DNA of 64,000 nucleotides from contig CAUYUJ010005003.1 in NCBI GenBank assembly GCA_963575745.1, forward strand, positions 101,341 through 165,340, written 5' to 3'. The translations under genes and the position numbers were made by a program. Within the stretch, counting starts at the first letter, position 1. Each line of letters starts with the position of its first letter. Source of the stretch: Prorocentrum cordatum (Eukaryota > Sar > Dinophyceae > Prorocentrales > Prorocentraceae). The notes beneath the pieces were generated by a model. It ran no database searches and was not told the DNA's origin. It was given only the letters and a program-made list of their open reading frames with translations. This document shows positions 31,459 through 39,786 of the stretch, piece after piece.

Positions 31459-31504
31459 CCCCCCCCCCCCCCCCCCACCCCCCCGCCCCCGCCCCCCCCC
31501 ACCC
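31459..31504. repeat. Poly-C tract
   Basis: Nearly pure C run with few A and G interruptions before exon GG. Confidence 0.9.
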
Positions 31505-31562
31505 CCTTCGACGAGGCGTGTGATATCGATTCACATTCAACGGCGGGTTCACTCAAGCCCAG

Positions 31563-31626
31563 GTGAAGTTGCGCAAATACCTCAAGCTGATGGACGTCTA
31601 CGGCTGGCTCGGAGGCGATTCGATTC
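31563..31626 (+). CDS. Exon GG
   Basis: VKLRKYLKLMDVYGWLGGDS then I and one base, after TTCACTCAAGCCCAG and before GTAGGT. The split codon completes in exon HH. Confidence 0.5.
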
Positions 31627-31932
31627 GTAGGTCGTCATGCTTGATCGCAGCAGTGGAATTGAGTTTCGAGGGGCCCCTCGATCGTGTCCAGATTTGTTTC
31701 GGCCTCGCTGCTAATCCCCGTGGCCGACCCCACGCCCATCCCCTGCTGCCTCTTCTCCCCTCCCCCCCTCCCGCCCCATCTCCCCTCCATCCCCTCCCGC
31801 CTCTGGTAGCCCGCCCTCTCCCCTCCATCACCTCCCACATCTGTTAGCCCGCCCCAGCGCCCGCATTGCAGTCGCGTGCTCCAGGTGAGGAGATCCCGCG
31901 GACTTTGCCTGCGCGACTGACAACGTCTCCAG

Positions 31933-31980
31933 AGATCCACGAGCTGGTCAAGATCTACTTCCAGAAGCCTACAACCCCCT
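31933..31980 (+). CDS. Exon HH (3' end not resolved)
   Basis: Two bases finishing a Gln, then IHELVKIYFQKPTTPW, after ACAACGTCTCCAG. Ends GG and HH fit in phase. The frame runs on a little further to a stop; no donor was chosen. Confidence 0.45.
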
Positions 31981-32134
31981 GGATTAAAAAGTGGAGACCG
32001 CAGGGGCCGAGGTAGACGTGGTTTGCCTCCTGTTAGGCAGCGGGGCCCCGGGACAATGTTGGATTTGTTGCCAATTCCGGAGTTTCCGGTGCCTCTCCAC
32101 ATCCTTTTTAATCTTATTAAGGCCAAGTGGGGCT

Positions 32135-32275
32135 CCGACCGGAAAGTGGGATTCTGCCTCGGACTTCCTCAAAAAAAGTTTCCGGTCGCCTTCCAGGGCG
32201 ACCGGAAATTCTGCCATGCCACCGGAAAGTGGCGATTCCGCGTGGGACTTCCTCAAAAAATATTCCGGTCCCTTT
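32135..32275. repeat. About 83-bp tandem duplication with inner palindrome
   Basis: Two units carry ACCGGAAAGTGG, GGACTTCCTCAAAAAA and TTCCGGTC. A short palindrome CCGGTCGCCTTCCAGGGCGACCGG lies between them. Confidence 0.8.
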
Positions 32276-32432
32276 TGAGGCCGCCAGTCGAGGATAGAGG
32301 TCCGGTCGAACAGCGACCATCGACTTCCCAGGATCCAGTCCCGATCGAAAGTCGCGGCTCGAAAGCCGAACGACGGACGAATACCAGGATGCGGTTCTTT
32401 CGGTGTAGCTCCGATCTCAACTTTTTATCCAT

Positions 32433-32843
32433 CCATGGTTCGTTTTGCGATGTCGGTGGTTCAAAAAATGGTTCGTTTTGCGATGTCGGTGGTTCAAAAA
32501 ATGGTTCGTTTTGCGATGTCGGTGGGTTCAAAAAATGGTTCGTTTTGCGATGTCGGTGGTTCAAAAAATGGTTCGTTTTGCGATGTCGGTGGTTCAAAAA
32601 ATGGTTCGTTTTGCGATGTCGGTGGGTTCAAAAAATGGTTCGTTTTGCGATGTCGGTGGTTCAAAAAATGGTTCGTTTTGCGATGTCGGTGGGTTCAAAC
32701 AATGGTTCGTTTTGCGATGTCGGTGGTTCAAAAAATGGTTCTTTTTGCGATGTCGGTTCAAAAAATGGTTCGTTTTGCGATGTCCGGTGGTTCAAAAATG
32801 GTTCTTTTTGCGATGTCGGTGGTTGCAAAAAAGCGTTCGTTTG
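32433..32843. repeat. 33/34-bp minisatellite running into the assembly gap
   Basis: About 12 units of TGGTTCGTTTTGCGATGTCG plus GTGGTTCAAAAAA. Units of 33 and 34 bp alternate, and the last three are more diverged. The N gap follows at once, so the true array may be longer. Frames read NGSFCDVGGSK-like peptides; I take these as artefacts. Confidence 0.95.
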
Positions 32844-32943
32844 NNNNNNNNNNNNNNNNNNNNNNNNNNNNNNNNNNNNNNNNNNNNNNNNNNNNNNNNN
32901 NNNNNNNNNNNNNNNNNNNNNNNNNNNNNNNNNNNNNNNNNNN
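32844..32943. other. Assembly gap (100 N)
   Basis: Exactly 100 N, the usual placeholder for a gap of unknown length, placed at the end of the minisatellite. Confidence 1.
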
Positions 32944-33346
32944 AAGGTTGCCCACCCCGAACCCATCTGTGAGAGAAAGGGGCGCTGTGAGAGTTGCGCG
33001 TATGGAAGCGATGATCACTACAAAGACATAATGACGGGCGGGAGGTTGCAGGAGGGAGTGCAAGGGGAAGCGAAGCAAAGGAGAGAGCAGGACACAAGTG
33101 ACAGCACAGATGTCGTGTTTTCCCCCACACCGCATGCGATGCCGCACGCGACGCGCGAAACCGCGCTCCCCCGCGCGCGCGCGAGTGCGCCCCTCCGCCG
33201 AGGTCACCCCCCCTCGGCGAAATTCTCGCGACACCCCTCCGCTGCTGCGGAGGAGCGTTCCCCTTGTGCGCTCGGGATGTCGTGGTCATCCTGAGGACCG
33301 TACAATCAACCATGTGGGGGCACTGTCGTGTTCATCCGCCCCGTAA
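32944..33346. other. No gene recognised
   Basis: Unremarkable GC-rich sequence, apart from one copy of the GCTGCTGCGG palindrome at 33237-33255. Confidence 0.5.
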
Positions 33347-34201
33347 TTACATGCGAAGGGGGTCGGCGCCTTCTTGCCAGGAGCTGCCGACTGGCGGCAT
33401 CTTGGACCCTAGTTTGTACCAGTTGCCCCAATGGTCGCGGTGCCAAAGTGCCTGATCGAACCCATCGTCATCTTCCACGCCTGTCCTCCGAGCAGTCTTC
33501 TCATCCCACAACCCACCACGCTCCAAGACAGCAGCCCCCGCTGCTGCGAGGGCTACAGCAGCCCCCGCTGCTGCGAGGGCTTGTTTCTTGGAGCACGCCT
33601 TGCGCCGAGCTAGCGGCCGCGCGGCCGCCTTCGCCGACGCTGCCGTGGGTCGAGCCGCCGCCCCAGCGCGCTTGCTCGAATGAGGTCTGTGGTCCGGTTT
33701 CCGAAAACCCCTCTTCTCGCCGACGCGGCATCGCCCCGTCCTTGTGTCGGGTTTCCTATTCCTCTTCTCGCCGACGCGGCATCGCCCGATCCTTGTGTCG
33801 GGCTTCCTAACCTTCATGGCTGGCGATCTCGAACCCAAACGGCACGGCAGAGATTGGGAGCGGGACAAAGAGGTGACACATGGAGCGGGACAGGGGCGGG
33901 GAGCCCAGGACGGGCAGCAGGACCGACCACGGGACCGGGACCGGGACAAGCACCCCCGTTCCCGGTCCCGGTCCCGGTCCCGGCCCCGGTCCCGGTCCCG
34001 GTCCCGTGGTCGGTTCTGCTGCTCGTCCAGGGCTCCCCGTCCCTGTCCCGCTCCCGGTCCCGGTCCCGCTCTCCCCCATGGTCCCGGTCCCGGTCCCGGT
34101 GTCGGTCCTGGCCCCTGCAGGACCCCTCCTCCTCCTCCTCCTCCTCCTCTTGCTCGCCCCCCTTTCCCCCCCAGCAAAAAGCAAACGACGACGACGAGCA
34201 C
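33347..34201 (-). CDS. ORF E, Arg/Asp/Pro/Gly-rich, unknown
   Basis: The frame has no ATG at its 5' end and probably is an exon. It encodes a low-complexity RDRDRDR/GPGPGPG section from GGTCCC repeats, two tandem copies of a KPDTR(I/T)GRCRVGEKR block (DNA repeat at 33715-33810), Ala-rich sections over the palindromes, then a plain C-terminus with GFDQALWHRDHWGNWYKLGS before the stop. The last part looks like real coding. Its link to ORF D is not shown. Confidence 0.4.
   Translation of the reverse strand: MLVVVVCFLLGGKGGRARGGGGGGGGVLQGPGPTPGPGPGPWGRAGPGPGAGQGRGALDEQQNRPRDRDRDRGRDRDRDRERGCLSRSRSRGRSCCPSWAPRPCPAPCVTSLSRSQSLPCRLGSRSPAMKVRKPDTRIGRCRVGEKRNRKPDTRTGRCRVGEKRGFRKPDHRPHSSKRAGAAARPTAASAKAAARPLARRKACSKKQALAAAGAAVALAAAGAAVLERGGLWDEKTARRTGVEDDDGFDQALWHRDHWGNWYKLGSKMPPVGSSWQEGADPLRM
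33937..34112. repeat. CGGTCC hexanucleotide repeat
   Basis: CCGGTCCCGGTCCCGG arrays at 33958-34014 and 34049-34112, with diverged copies around. Confidence 0.9.
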
Positions 34202-34371
34202 GGCGACAACGACCGCGATTTCTTCAGCCGCTCAATGCGAGCGCCTGCCTCCTCGCGCGCGCGCGCGCCGAGCCCGGGCCTCAGATCTCTTATGCTAACC
34301 CCCGCTGCTGCGGAGACCACCCCTGCGGAGACCACCCCCGCTGCTGCGGAGGTCTCCGCAGCCGCGCGCCG

Positions 34372-35238
34372 TCAGCTGGAGCCGCTTGAAGGGCTGCGGC
34401 GCCGCGACAATGCCTCGAACGCGTCACTGTTGAACGCAAACGTGTCCGCAGGAAGCGGCGACTCCCTGGAGAGGAGCTGCGGCGGGGGGGGCTGCGGCGG
34501 CGGCCTCGGGACGAGCGGCGCTGCCAGAGGGCGGGGCGTCTGCGACTCTCCTGGCAGGAGCCGCTTCGGCGGAGGGTGCGGCGGCTGGCTCGGGGCGAGC
34601 CGCGGCGGCGTAGGGCGCGGTGTCTCCTCCAGCGGGGGGGCCCCGCGGCGTCCTCCTCCACGCGGGGGAGATGGCGGTGGTGGTGGCATCATTGGCGGCA
34701 TGCCTGGCGGACGGCATATCTGGCCTGGGAGGAGCGGGCGCCACGCCCTCGGCCTCAGCATCACCTGACCTGTGTGGGGGGGGTGCGCGGGCGGCGCGGG
34801 CAGGAACCGCCCTGCCCACGCCGCCCTGCGGTCGCCGCCCTCCACCTGCCCACTGCGTCTGGAGCGGCTGCGCCCCCTCTGCTCCTGCCCTCTGCGTCTG
34901 GAGCGGCTGCGCCCCCGCTGCTGCGAGGGCACTCTCCTCATTCGGTCTTTGCTCCTCTGCTCCCGCTTTCTGCGTGCGGAACGGCTGCCCCCCCGCTGCT
35001 GCGAGGGCTTCTTCCTCTTTGGGGTTCTGCTCCTGATATCTTTCTTCTTGTTCTTCTTCTTCTTGTTTTTCTTCATCTTCTCCTTCTCCTTCTTCTCCTC
35101 CCTCTCACCTCTGTCAGGGTTGCTCTGTTCGTCCTGGGGCGGCGTGGGGCTGCAGAGGTCGACGGCGTCGCGCCCGTCGCCCTCAAGCTCCTCCTGGGCT
35201 CCGTGCGCCCCCGCTGATGCGGAGGCTGCTGCTTCAGA
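34372..35238 (-). CDS. ORF D, continuation of ORF C after a TAA stop; Lys/Arg-Ser-rich
   Basis: The same reading frame as ORF C goes on after its stop: EAAASASAGAHGAQEELEGD, then SPTPPQDEQSNPDRGEREEK, a MKKNKKKKNKKKDIRSRTPK section (the ATG at 35076 is in this frame), RS-type basic repeats and a Pro-rich tail. The first block is a near repeat of the last residues of ORF C, so the stop falls inside a tandem duplication. Either a second ORF starting at 35076 or a protein cut by one nonsense change. Confidence 0.5.
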   Translation of the reverse strand, partial: SEAAASASAGAHGAQEELEGDGRDAVDLCSPTPPQDEQSNPDRGEREEKKEKEKMKKNKKKKNKKKDIRSRTPKRKKPSQQRGGSRSARRKREQRSKDRMRRVPSQQRGRSRSRRRGQEQRGRSRSRRSGQVEGGDRRAAWAGRFLPAPPAHPPHTGQVMLRPRAWRPLLPGQICRPPGMPPMMPPPPPSPPRGGGRRGAPPLEETPRPTPPRLAPSQPPHPPPKRLLPGESQTPRPLAAPLVPRPPPQPPPPQLLSRESPLPADTFAFNSDAFEALSRRRSPSSGSS

Positions 35239-37098
35239 TTATGTCTCCGCCTCCTCCCGGTCTCCGTGCGCCTCCGCTGCTGCTGAGGCTGTTGCTTCGG
35301 GTTCTGTCTCCGCCCACTCTCCCCGCTGTTTTTCCCACTTGGCTTCCCGCTTCCGATCCTTCTTCCTGGCCGCGGCGCCTTTGCCAGACTTCCTGTTCTT
35401 GGCTTCTACAAAATCGAACAATGTGTGGCAATGTTCCGTGAGGCGGTTCGCATCCTGGGCCTTGTGGATCACCCTGTGCAAGTGCGGCCAGTCATATGTA
35501 TCCTGCTCCTTGCGCTCCGCGCCCGTGAGCCTGACCCAGGTCGGACGCGCCACCCAATCCAACTGGCGGTACTGCAGGCTGGTGAGGAGCCTCCGCTGCT
35601 GCGGAGGCTGGGGAACCTGATTCAACCAGCGCGGCAGATCAGGCTGCCCGCCCGCAGGGCACTCGCGAACCTGAGCGGGGCCAAGAATCACGATGTAGTG
35701 CGGGTGCGTCACGTGACAACCTTTTGTCGGACACCACGAAGCCAAGCCGAGTACGCCTGTACCAGACGCGCCGCAACTTCTGAGCAGCTCCGAAAGATCC
35801 CCCCTGCCTGCGTCAAAGATCCCAGCGAGAATACGCACTCGGTTCCACAACACCAGGTTCCGCAGCCCGTTGCGGAAATTTTCGGGCCACGGGTGTCCCG
35901 CGAGGCTCGTCTGGTGTCGGAAGAACACGCCCCCCACTGCTATGGAGAGTTTGCCTTCCTTTGCTTTCGGATTGTGAGCCACCGCTGCCAGGGTCACCGA
36001 CCAGGCCTGAACCAGGAACTTCCCGTGGCAGTGCCAGCGAAGCACCTCGCACTGCTCGACGCGCTCGGGAACCCAGAGGAGAGCCCCGACGCACTCGCGC
36101 GCGACCTCCCCGTGGAAGCCACTTTGGCGGATGAGATCGTCGAGATGTTGCTTCCGCCGATCGCGATTGATGCGTGCACCAGGCTCGAAGGAGACTAAGA
36201 CGACCCCTTCGCGCCTGCCCCTGACAGCTGCGACCCAATCCGACAGGGAGGCGCCCGCGCGCAGGACGAGGGAAGCAAAAGCCAGATTCACGCGCGCCTC
36301 TGTCTGCCCCTCCTGCACCTGGTCTTCGTCGTCGTACAGCAGGGGCACAAGAGGCTTGGAATGGCTCGGGCCGCGCTCTTCCGATGGGAAGTGCGGGCGG
36401 CCTTCCTCTGGGAAGCCCTCTTGGACAGGAAGCGCTGGCGACCGAGCCTTCGAGGTCAAGGCGAGAGTCTTGATCACGCGGGCCCCCGCTGCTGCGGAGG
36501 AGCTTTCACGCAGTTTGCGTGCTGCGATCAGAGCCTGCCGATGTTGCCAATTAGTCGTGCAGGGAGATCTCGGTCTCGGGTCATCGGAGCCACCCTGTCC
36601 AGGCTCGATTACCACTGTGGCGGCGCCTGGCTCCACGGATGCCCCCGCTGCTGCGCAAGCCGCCTCCTCAGCCGTTATGACTACAAGGCGGTTGGCGGCG
36701 GCCGTTAACTTCCGCGCATCTTCGATCAGGCCATTCTGCATCAATTCCTGAGCAACCAGCAGGCTCTGCGAAACGCTTTCCTGGGCACCAGACATCGACG
36801 AAAACAATGACCGCAGTTTCGTTGCAACCTCCCCCCCCGCTGCTGCGGAGGCCGGTGCTGGATCTGCCATTCCATGCGGAACTGCATCAGGGGCCTCCTC
36901 TGGCAGCCCCCGCTGCTGCGGAGACTTCGGCAGAGGTTCCTGCGCGGCTCCAGTCGCGCCAGGCTGCTCCATGCCCTGGGCCGCTCCCGTCGCGGAGGCG
37001 GGCGGGCGCGGCGGGGGGCAGACCTGCAACGGCTGCGGATTCACTTTATCGCAATGCCATCCCTCCCTGCGCTCAAATGACTTTTCCCCTTGCGCCAC
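35239..37098 (-). CDS. ORF C, unidentified 619-codon frame
   Basis: An upstream in-frame TAG and no early ATG (first codon GTG) suggest an exon, probably entered at the acceptor TTGCAG near 37025. Order: Pro/Ala-rich N-terminus; helical LRSLFSSMSGAQESVSQSLL; a section with SDWVAAVRGRREGVVLVSFE and RRKQHLDDLIRQSGFHGEVA; a globular part with LSIAVGGVFFRHQTSLAGHP and VRILAGIFDAGRGDLSELLR; CPTKGCHVTHPHYIVILG; a basic tail. ILAGIFDA vaguely recalls the ILAGDFNA of LINE endonucleases, but other motifs are missing, so I do not assign it. The short palindrome inserts as PQQRG or AAAG at several points. Confidence 0.5.
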   Translation of the reverse strand: MAQGEKSFERREGWHCDKVNPQPLQVCPPPRPPASATGAAQGMEQPGATGAAQEPLPKSPQQRGLPEEAPDAVPHGMADPAPASAAAGGEVATKLRSLFSSMSGAQESVSQSLLVAQELMQNGLIEDARKLTAAANRLVVITAEEAACAAAGASVEPGAATVVIEPGQGGSDDPRPRSPCTTNWQHRQALIAARKLRESSSAAAGARVIKTLALTSKARSPALPVQEGFPEEGRPHFPSEERGPSHSKPLVPLLYDDEDQVQEGQTEARVNLAFASLVLRAGASLSDWVAAVRGRREGVVLVSFEPGARINRDRRKQHLDDLIRQSGFHGEVARECVGALLWVPERVEQCEVLRWHCHGKFLVQAWSVTLAAVAHNPKAKEGKLSIAVGGVFFRHQTSLAGHPWPENFRNGLRNLVLWNRVRILAGIFDAGRGDLSELLRSCGASGTGVLGLASWCPTKGCHVTHPHYIVILGPAQVRECPAGGQPDLPRWLNQVPQPPQQRRLLTSLQYRQLDWVARPTWVRLTGAERKEQDTYDWPHLHRVIHKAQDANRLTEHCHTLFDFVEAKNRKSGKGAAARKKDRKREAKWEKQRGEWAETEPEATASAAAEAHGDREEAET

Positions 37099-37932
37099 TC
37101 TGCTGCTCCCACTTCTGAACTACCTCATCCCTTCTACCTCTGCCTGCTCCCTCCTCTTCCTGTTCAGTCCTCCCTCCTCCCTCCACCGCGCTCATTTCTC
37201 CTTGCTCCCTTCTCTGCTCCTCCTACGTGGGGCGTTTCACGACAACGACGACGACGACGCCGACGAGAACGATGACCACGACGGCGACAACGAGGGCAAC
37301 GACGACCACGACGACGACGACGAGGACGATGACCACGACGGCTACCAGCGACGACGACTAGCGACGACGACGATCGACGACGACGACGCCGACCACGACG
37401 ACGACGGCGAGGACGACAACGAGCGACGACGACGACGACAATCGACGCCGACGAGGAACGACGACGACGAACGAGGACGACGATTACGACGACGAGATGA
37501 CGAAGGATCGAAGATCGAACCTCGAAGTGCGAAGCTTCGAAATTCAAACTTCGATCTTCGAACTCCGAACTTCCAGCTTCTAACTGCGAACGTCGCTGGG
37601 GTGCCAGGGATGGACTGGGATGGAGGGAAAATGGGAAGGAAAAGCGAGGAAGCGGGAGAGGAAGTTGGAGGAGAGCGAACAGGCGTGGAGCGACGAGGAA
37701 CGGGCGGCGAGGAGCCGACGTTGAGGGCGGCGGGATGGGGGGACAGGGAGGAGAGGGGAGACTTCAAAACGAAAATCGCGCCACGGCGCCTGCGCGCGCG
37801 CTCCCGATCTCGGCGGCCGACGCGCGCGCCCCTGCAGAAATGCAACGCGCCCTTAATTCGAGCCCCGCTGCTGCGGAGCCACCTACTCCACAACCAAATC
37901 GTCTGGGGAGCTGTTCGGACCCCAAACTACTA
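36891..37932. repeat. About 1-kb direct repeat, copy 1
   Basis: Matches 38790-39786 in the same orientation, from CCTCCTCTGGCAG(C/T)CCCCGC to CCAAA(A)CTACT. It holds the start of ORF C, a GACGAC array (37239-37500) and TCGAAGATCGAACCTCGAAG. Copy 1 has an extra 45 bases or so near 36960. Confidence 0.9.
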
Positions 37933-38466
37933 GTTCTTCAGCCACTCGGCTCTTGCGAGTCCGCCCTCATGACAAAGGGCAACCTTCACATGGGGACACT
38001 CAATGGGGTGTTGATTGAGAACGCCCCATGTGGCTGGTGGCAGGAACGGACGAGGGGGGGCGGATAGAGGAGCAGGACGAGCACTGGCAGGGGATATGCA
38101 CCAGGAGAGAGATCTCATGGAGGAAGAGGAGGGGAGGGGACGAGAGCCACTCATAATTAAGCGCACGCAGGCCCACGCACGTGCTCCATTTCTCAGCGAC
38201 CGCCGCGCCGCCATGAGAACTGTCGTACCACCGCCGCTAATGCGGCGGATGCGTGACCTCTCCCATCCCTGTCCTGCGCTGTTTCTGCTACCGCCCTCCC
38301 CCCTTCCAGCCAAGCTCGGGTTTCATGCTCGGAGACGGGCGCGGCTGGCGGCTCTTAGTGCGGGTGCGCGTGCTGCCTCCAACTCCTCATCCCCCTCCTC
38401 CTCCTCTCCTCATCCCCCCTCCTCTTCCTCCTCGTCCTCCTCTATCGGCCCAGCTCCGATCGCCGC

Positions 38467-38766
38467 TCAGCTCTCCTGGTGCGGCTGGCGGCAAAAGTAC
38501 CGAATATTGCCTGGGATGTCCTTCACCTTCTTCTTCGACATCTCAAGCATCATCTTGCCCATCTCCTCGGTGCGGCGCGCCTCCCCCATCATCTGCCGCG
38601 CCTGGTCGACGAGCATCTGGCCCTTCACTCCAACGGCGCGTGCATGGCGGCAACGATTGCGCCACTGGAGAAACCGCACCACCATGGTCGCCCAGTGCCA
38701 AACACTGCCCTCCGTCGTGATGAGCTCGAAGTCATCGACGTCGTACTTGCCCGCGATGCTCGCCAT
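38467..38766 (-). CDS. ORF B, 99-residue unknown protein
   Basis: A true ATG at 38766 gives MASIAGKYDVDDFELITTEG then SVWHWATMVVRFLQWRNRCR, a helical section and EMSKKKVKDIPGNIRYFCRQ. It starts 24 bases after copy 2 of the direct repeat ends, so the duplicated 5' part of ORF C has been joined to unrelated downstream sequence. No domain recognised. Confidence 0.45.
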   Translation of the reverse strand: MASIAGKYDVDDFELITTEGSVWHWATMVVRFLQWRNRCRHARAVGVKGQMLVDQARQMMGEARRTEEMGKMMLEMSKKKVKDIPGNIRYFCRQPHQES

Positions 38767-38789
38767 AGCGGCGCAAAAACCGCGAAGGA

Positions 38790-39786
38790 GCCTCCTCTGG
38801 CAGTCCCCGCTGCTGCGGAGACTTCGGCAGAGGCTCCTGCGCGGCTCCAGTCGCGGAGGCGGGCGGGCGCGGCGGGAGGCAGACCTGCAACGGCTGCGGC
38901 TTCACTTTATCGCATTTCCATCCCTCCCTGCACTCACATGGCTTTTCCCATTGCGCCAGTCTGCTGCTCCCACTTCTGAACTACCTCATCCCTTCTACCT
39001 CCATCTGCACCCTCCTCTTCCTGTTCAATCCTCCCTCCTCCCTCCACCGTGCTCATTTCTCCTTACTCCCTTCTCTGCTCCTCCTACGTGGGGCGTTTCA
39101 CGACAACGACGACGACGATGACCACGACGGCGACAACGAGGGCGACGACGACCACGACGACGACGACGAGGACGATGACCACGACGGCGACCAGCGACGA
39201 CGACTAGCGACGACAACGACCGACGACGACGACGCCGACCACGACGACGACGGCGACGACGACGACAACGAGCGACGACGACGACGACAATCGACGCCGA
39301 CGAGGAACGACGACGACGAACGAGGACGACGATTACGACGACGAGATGACGAAGGATCGAAGATCGAACCTCGAAGTGCGAAGCTTCGAAATTCAAACTT
39401 CGATCTTCGAACTCCGAACTTCCAGCTTCTAACTGCGAACGTCGCTGGGGTGCCAGGGATGGACTGGGATGGAGGGAAAAATGGGAAGGAGAGAACGAGG
39501 AAGCGGGAGAGGAAATTGGAGGAGAACGAACAGGCGTGGAGCGACGAGGAACGGGCGGCGAGGAGCCGACGTTGAGGGCGGCGGGATGGGGGGACAGGGA
39601 GGAGAGGGAAGACTTCTTTACGAAGATCGCGCCACGGCGCCTGCACGAGCGCTCCCGATCTCGGCGGCCGACGCGCGCGCCCCTGCAGAAATGCAACGCG
39701 CCCTTCATTCGAGCCCCGCTGCTGCTGCGGAGCCATCTACTCCGAAACCAAATCGTCTGGGGAGTTATTCGGTCCCAAAACTACTG
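38790..39786. repeat. About 1-kb direct repeat, copy 2
   Basis: Second copy of 36891-37932, offset by about 1.86-1.9 kb. Repeats flank 0.86 kb that contains ORF B. I see no TG/CA ends or primer site that would make them LTRs. Confidence 0.9.

Larger units (their letters stand above)
7811..31980 (+). other. Large multi-exon gene, copy 1 (gene model)
   Basis: Span of a chain of at least 30 candidate plus-strand exons. Each short open block starts after an AG and ends before GT, GC or GA. From A through L nearly every junction keeps frame, mostly phase 0, which would be unlikely if the blocks were independent chance ORFs. Several 3' splice sites follow long CCT arrays. The predicted protein has Glu-rich (exon F), KxPAA (exons F and K), Gln/His-rich (exon L) and APGAA-repeat (exon U) sections between plain helical-looking pieces such as REHVPQVVQLMIHWFDSPEQ. 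I do not recognise the family. A transposase-like gene (25379-27452) sits inside an intron. The 5' end may lie before 7811 and the 3' end is not found. It could be two adjacent genes rather than one. Confidence 0.55.

Noticed and set aside
29886-31556. Minus-strand ORF of 556 codons
   Set aside because: It runs through a GAG array, a MITE and poly-G, and opposes the better-supported exons EE, FF and GG.
32023-33294. Plus-strand ORF with NGSFCDVGGSK repeats
   Set aside because: It translates the minisatellite and the N gap. Units of 34 bp shift the frame, so no constant protein repeat is kept.
35900-36000. LINE endonuclease in ORF C (ILAGIFDA)
   Set aside because: One loose motif only; the catalytic Asp-Asn, E and H motifs of the family are not seen in order.
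36891-39786. LTR retrotransposon
   Set aside because: The direct repeats lack TG/CA ends, primer-binding site and polypurine tract, and no protease, RT or integrase lies between them.
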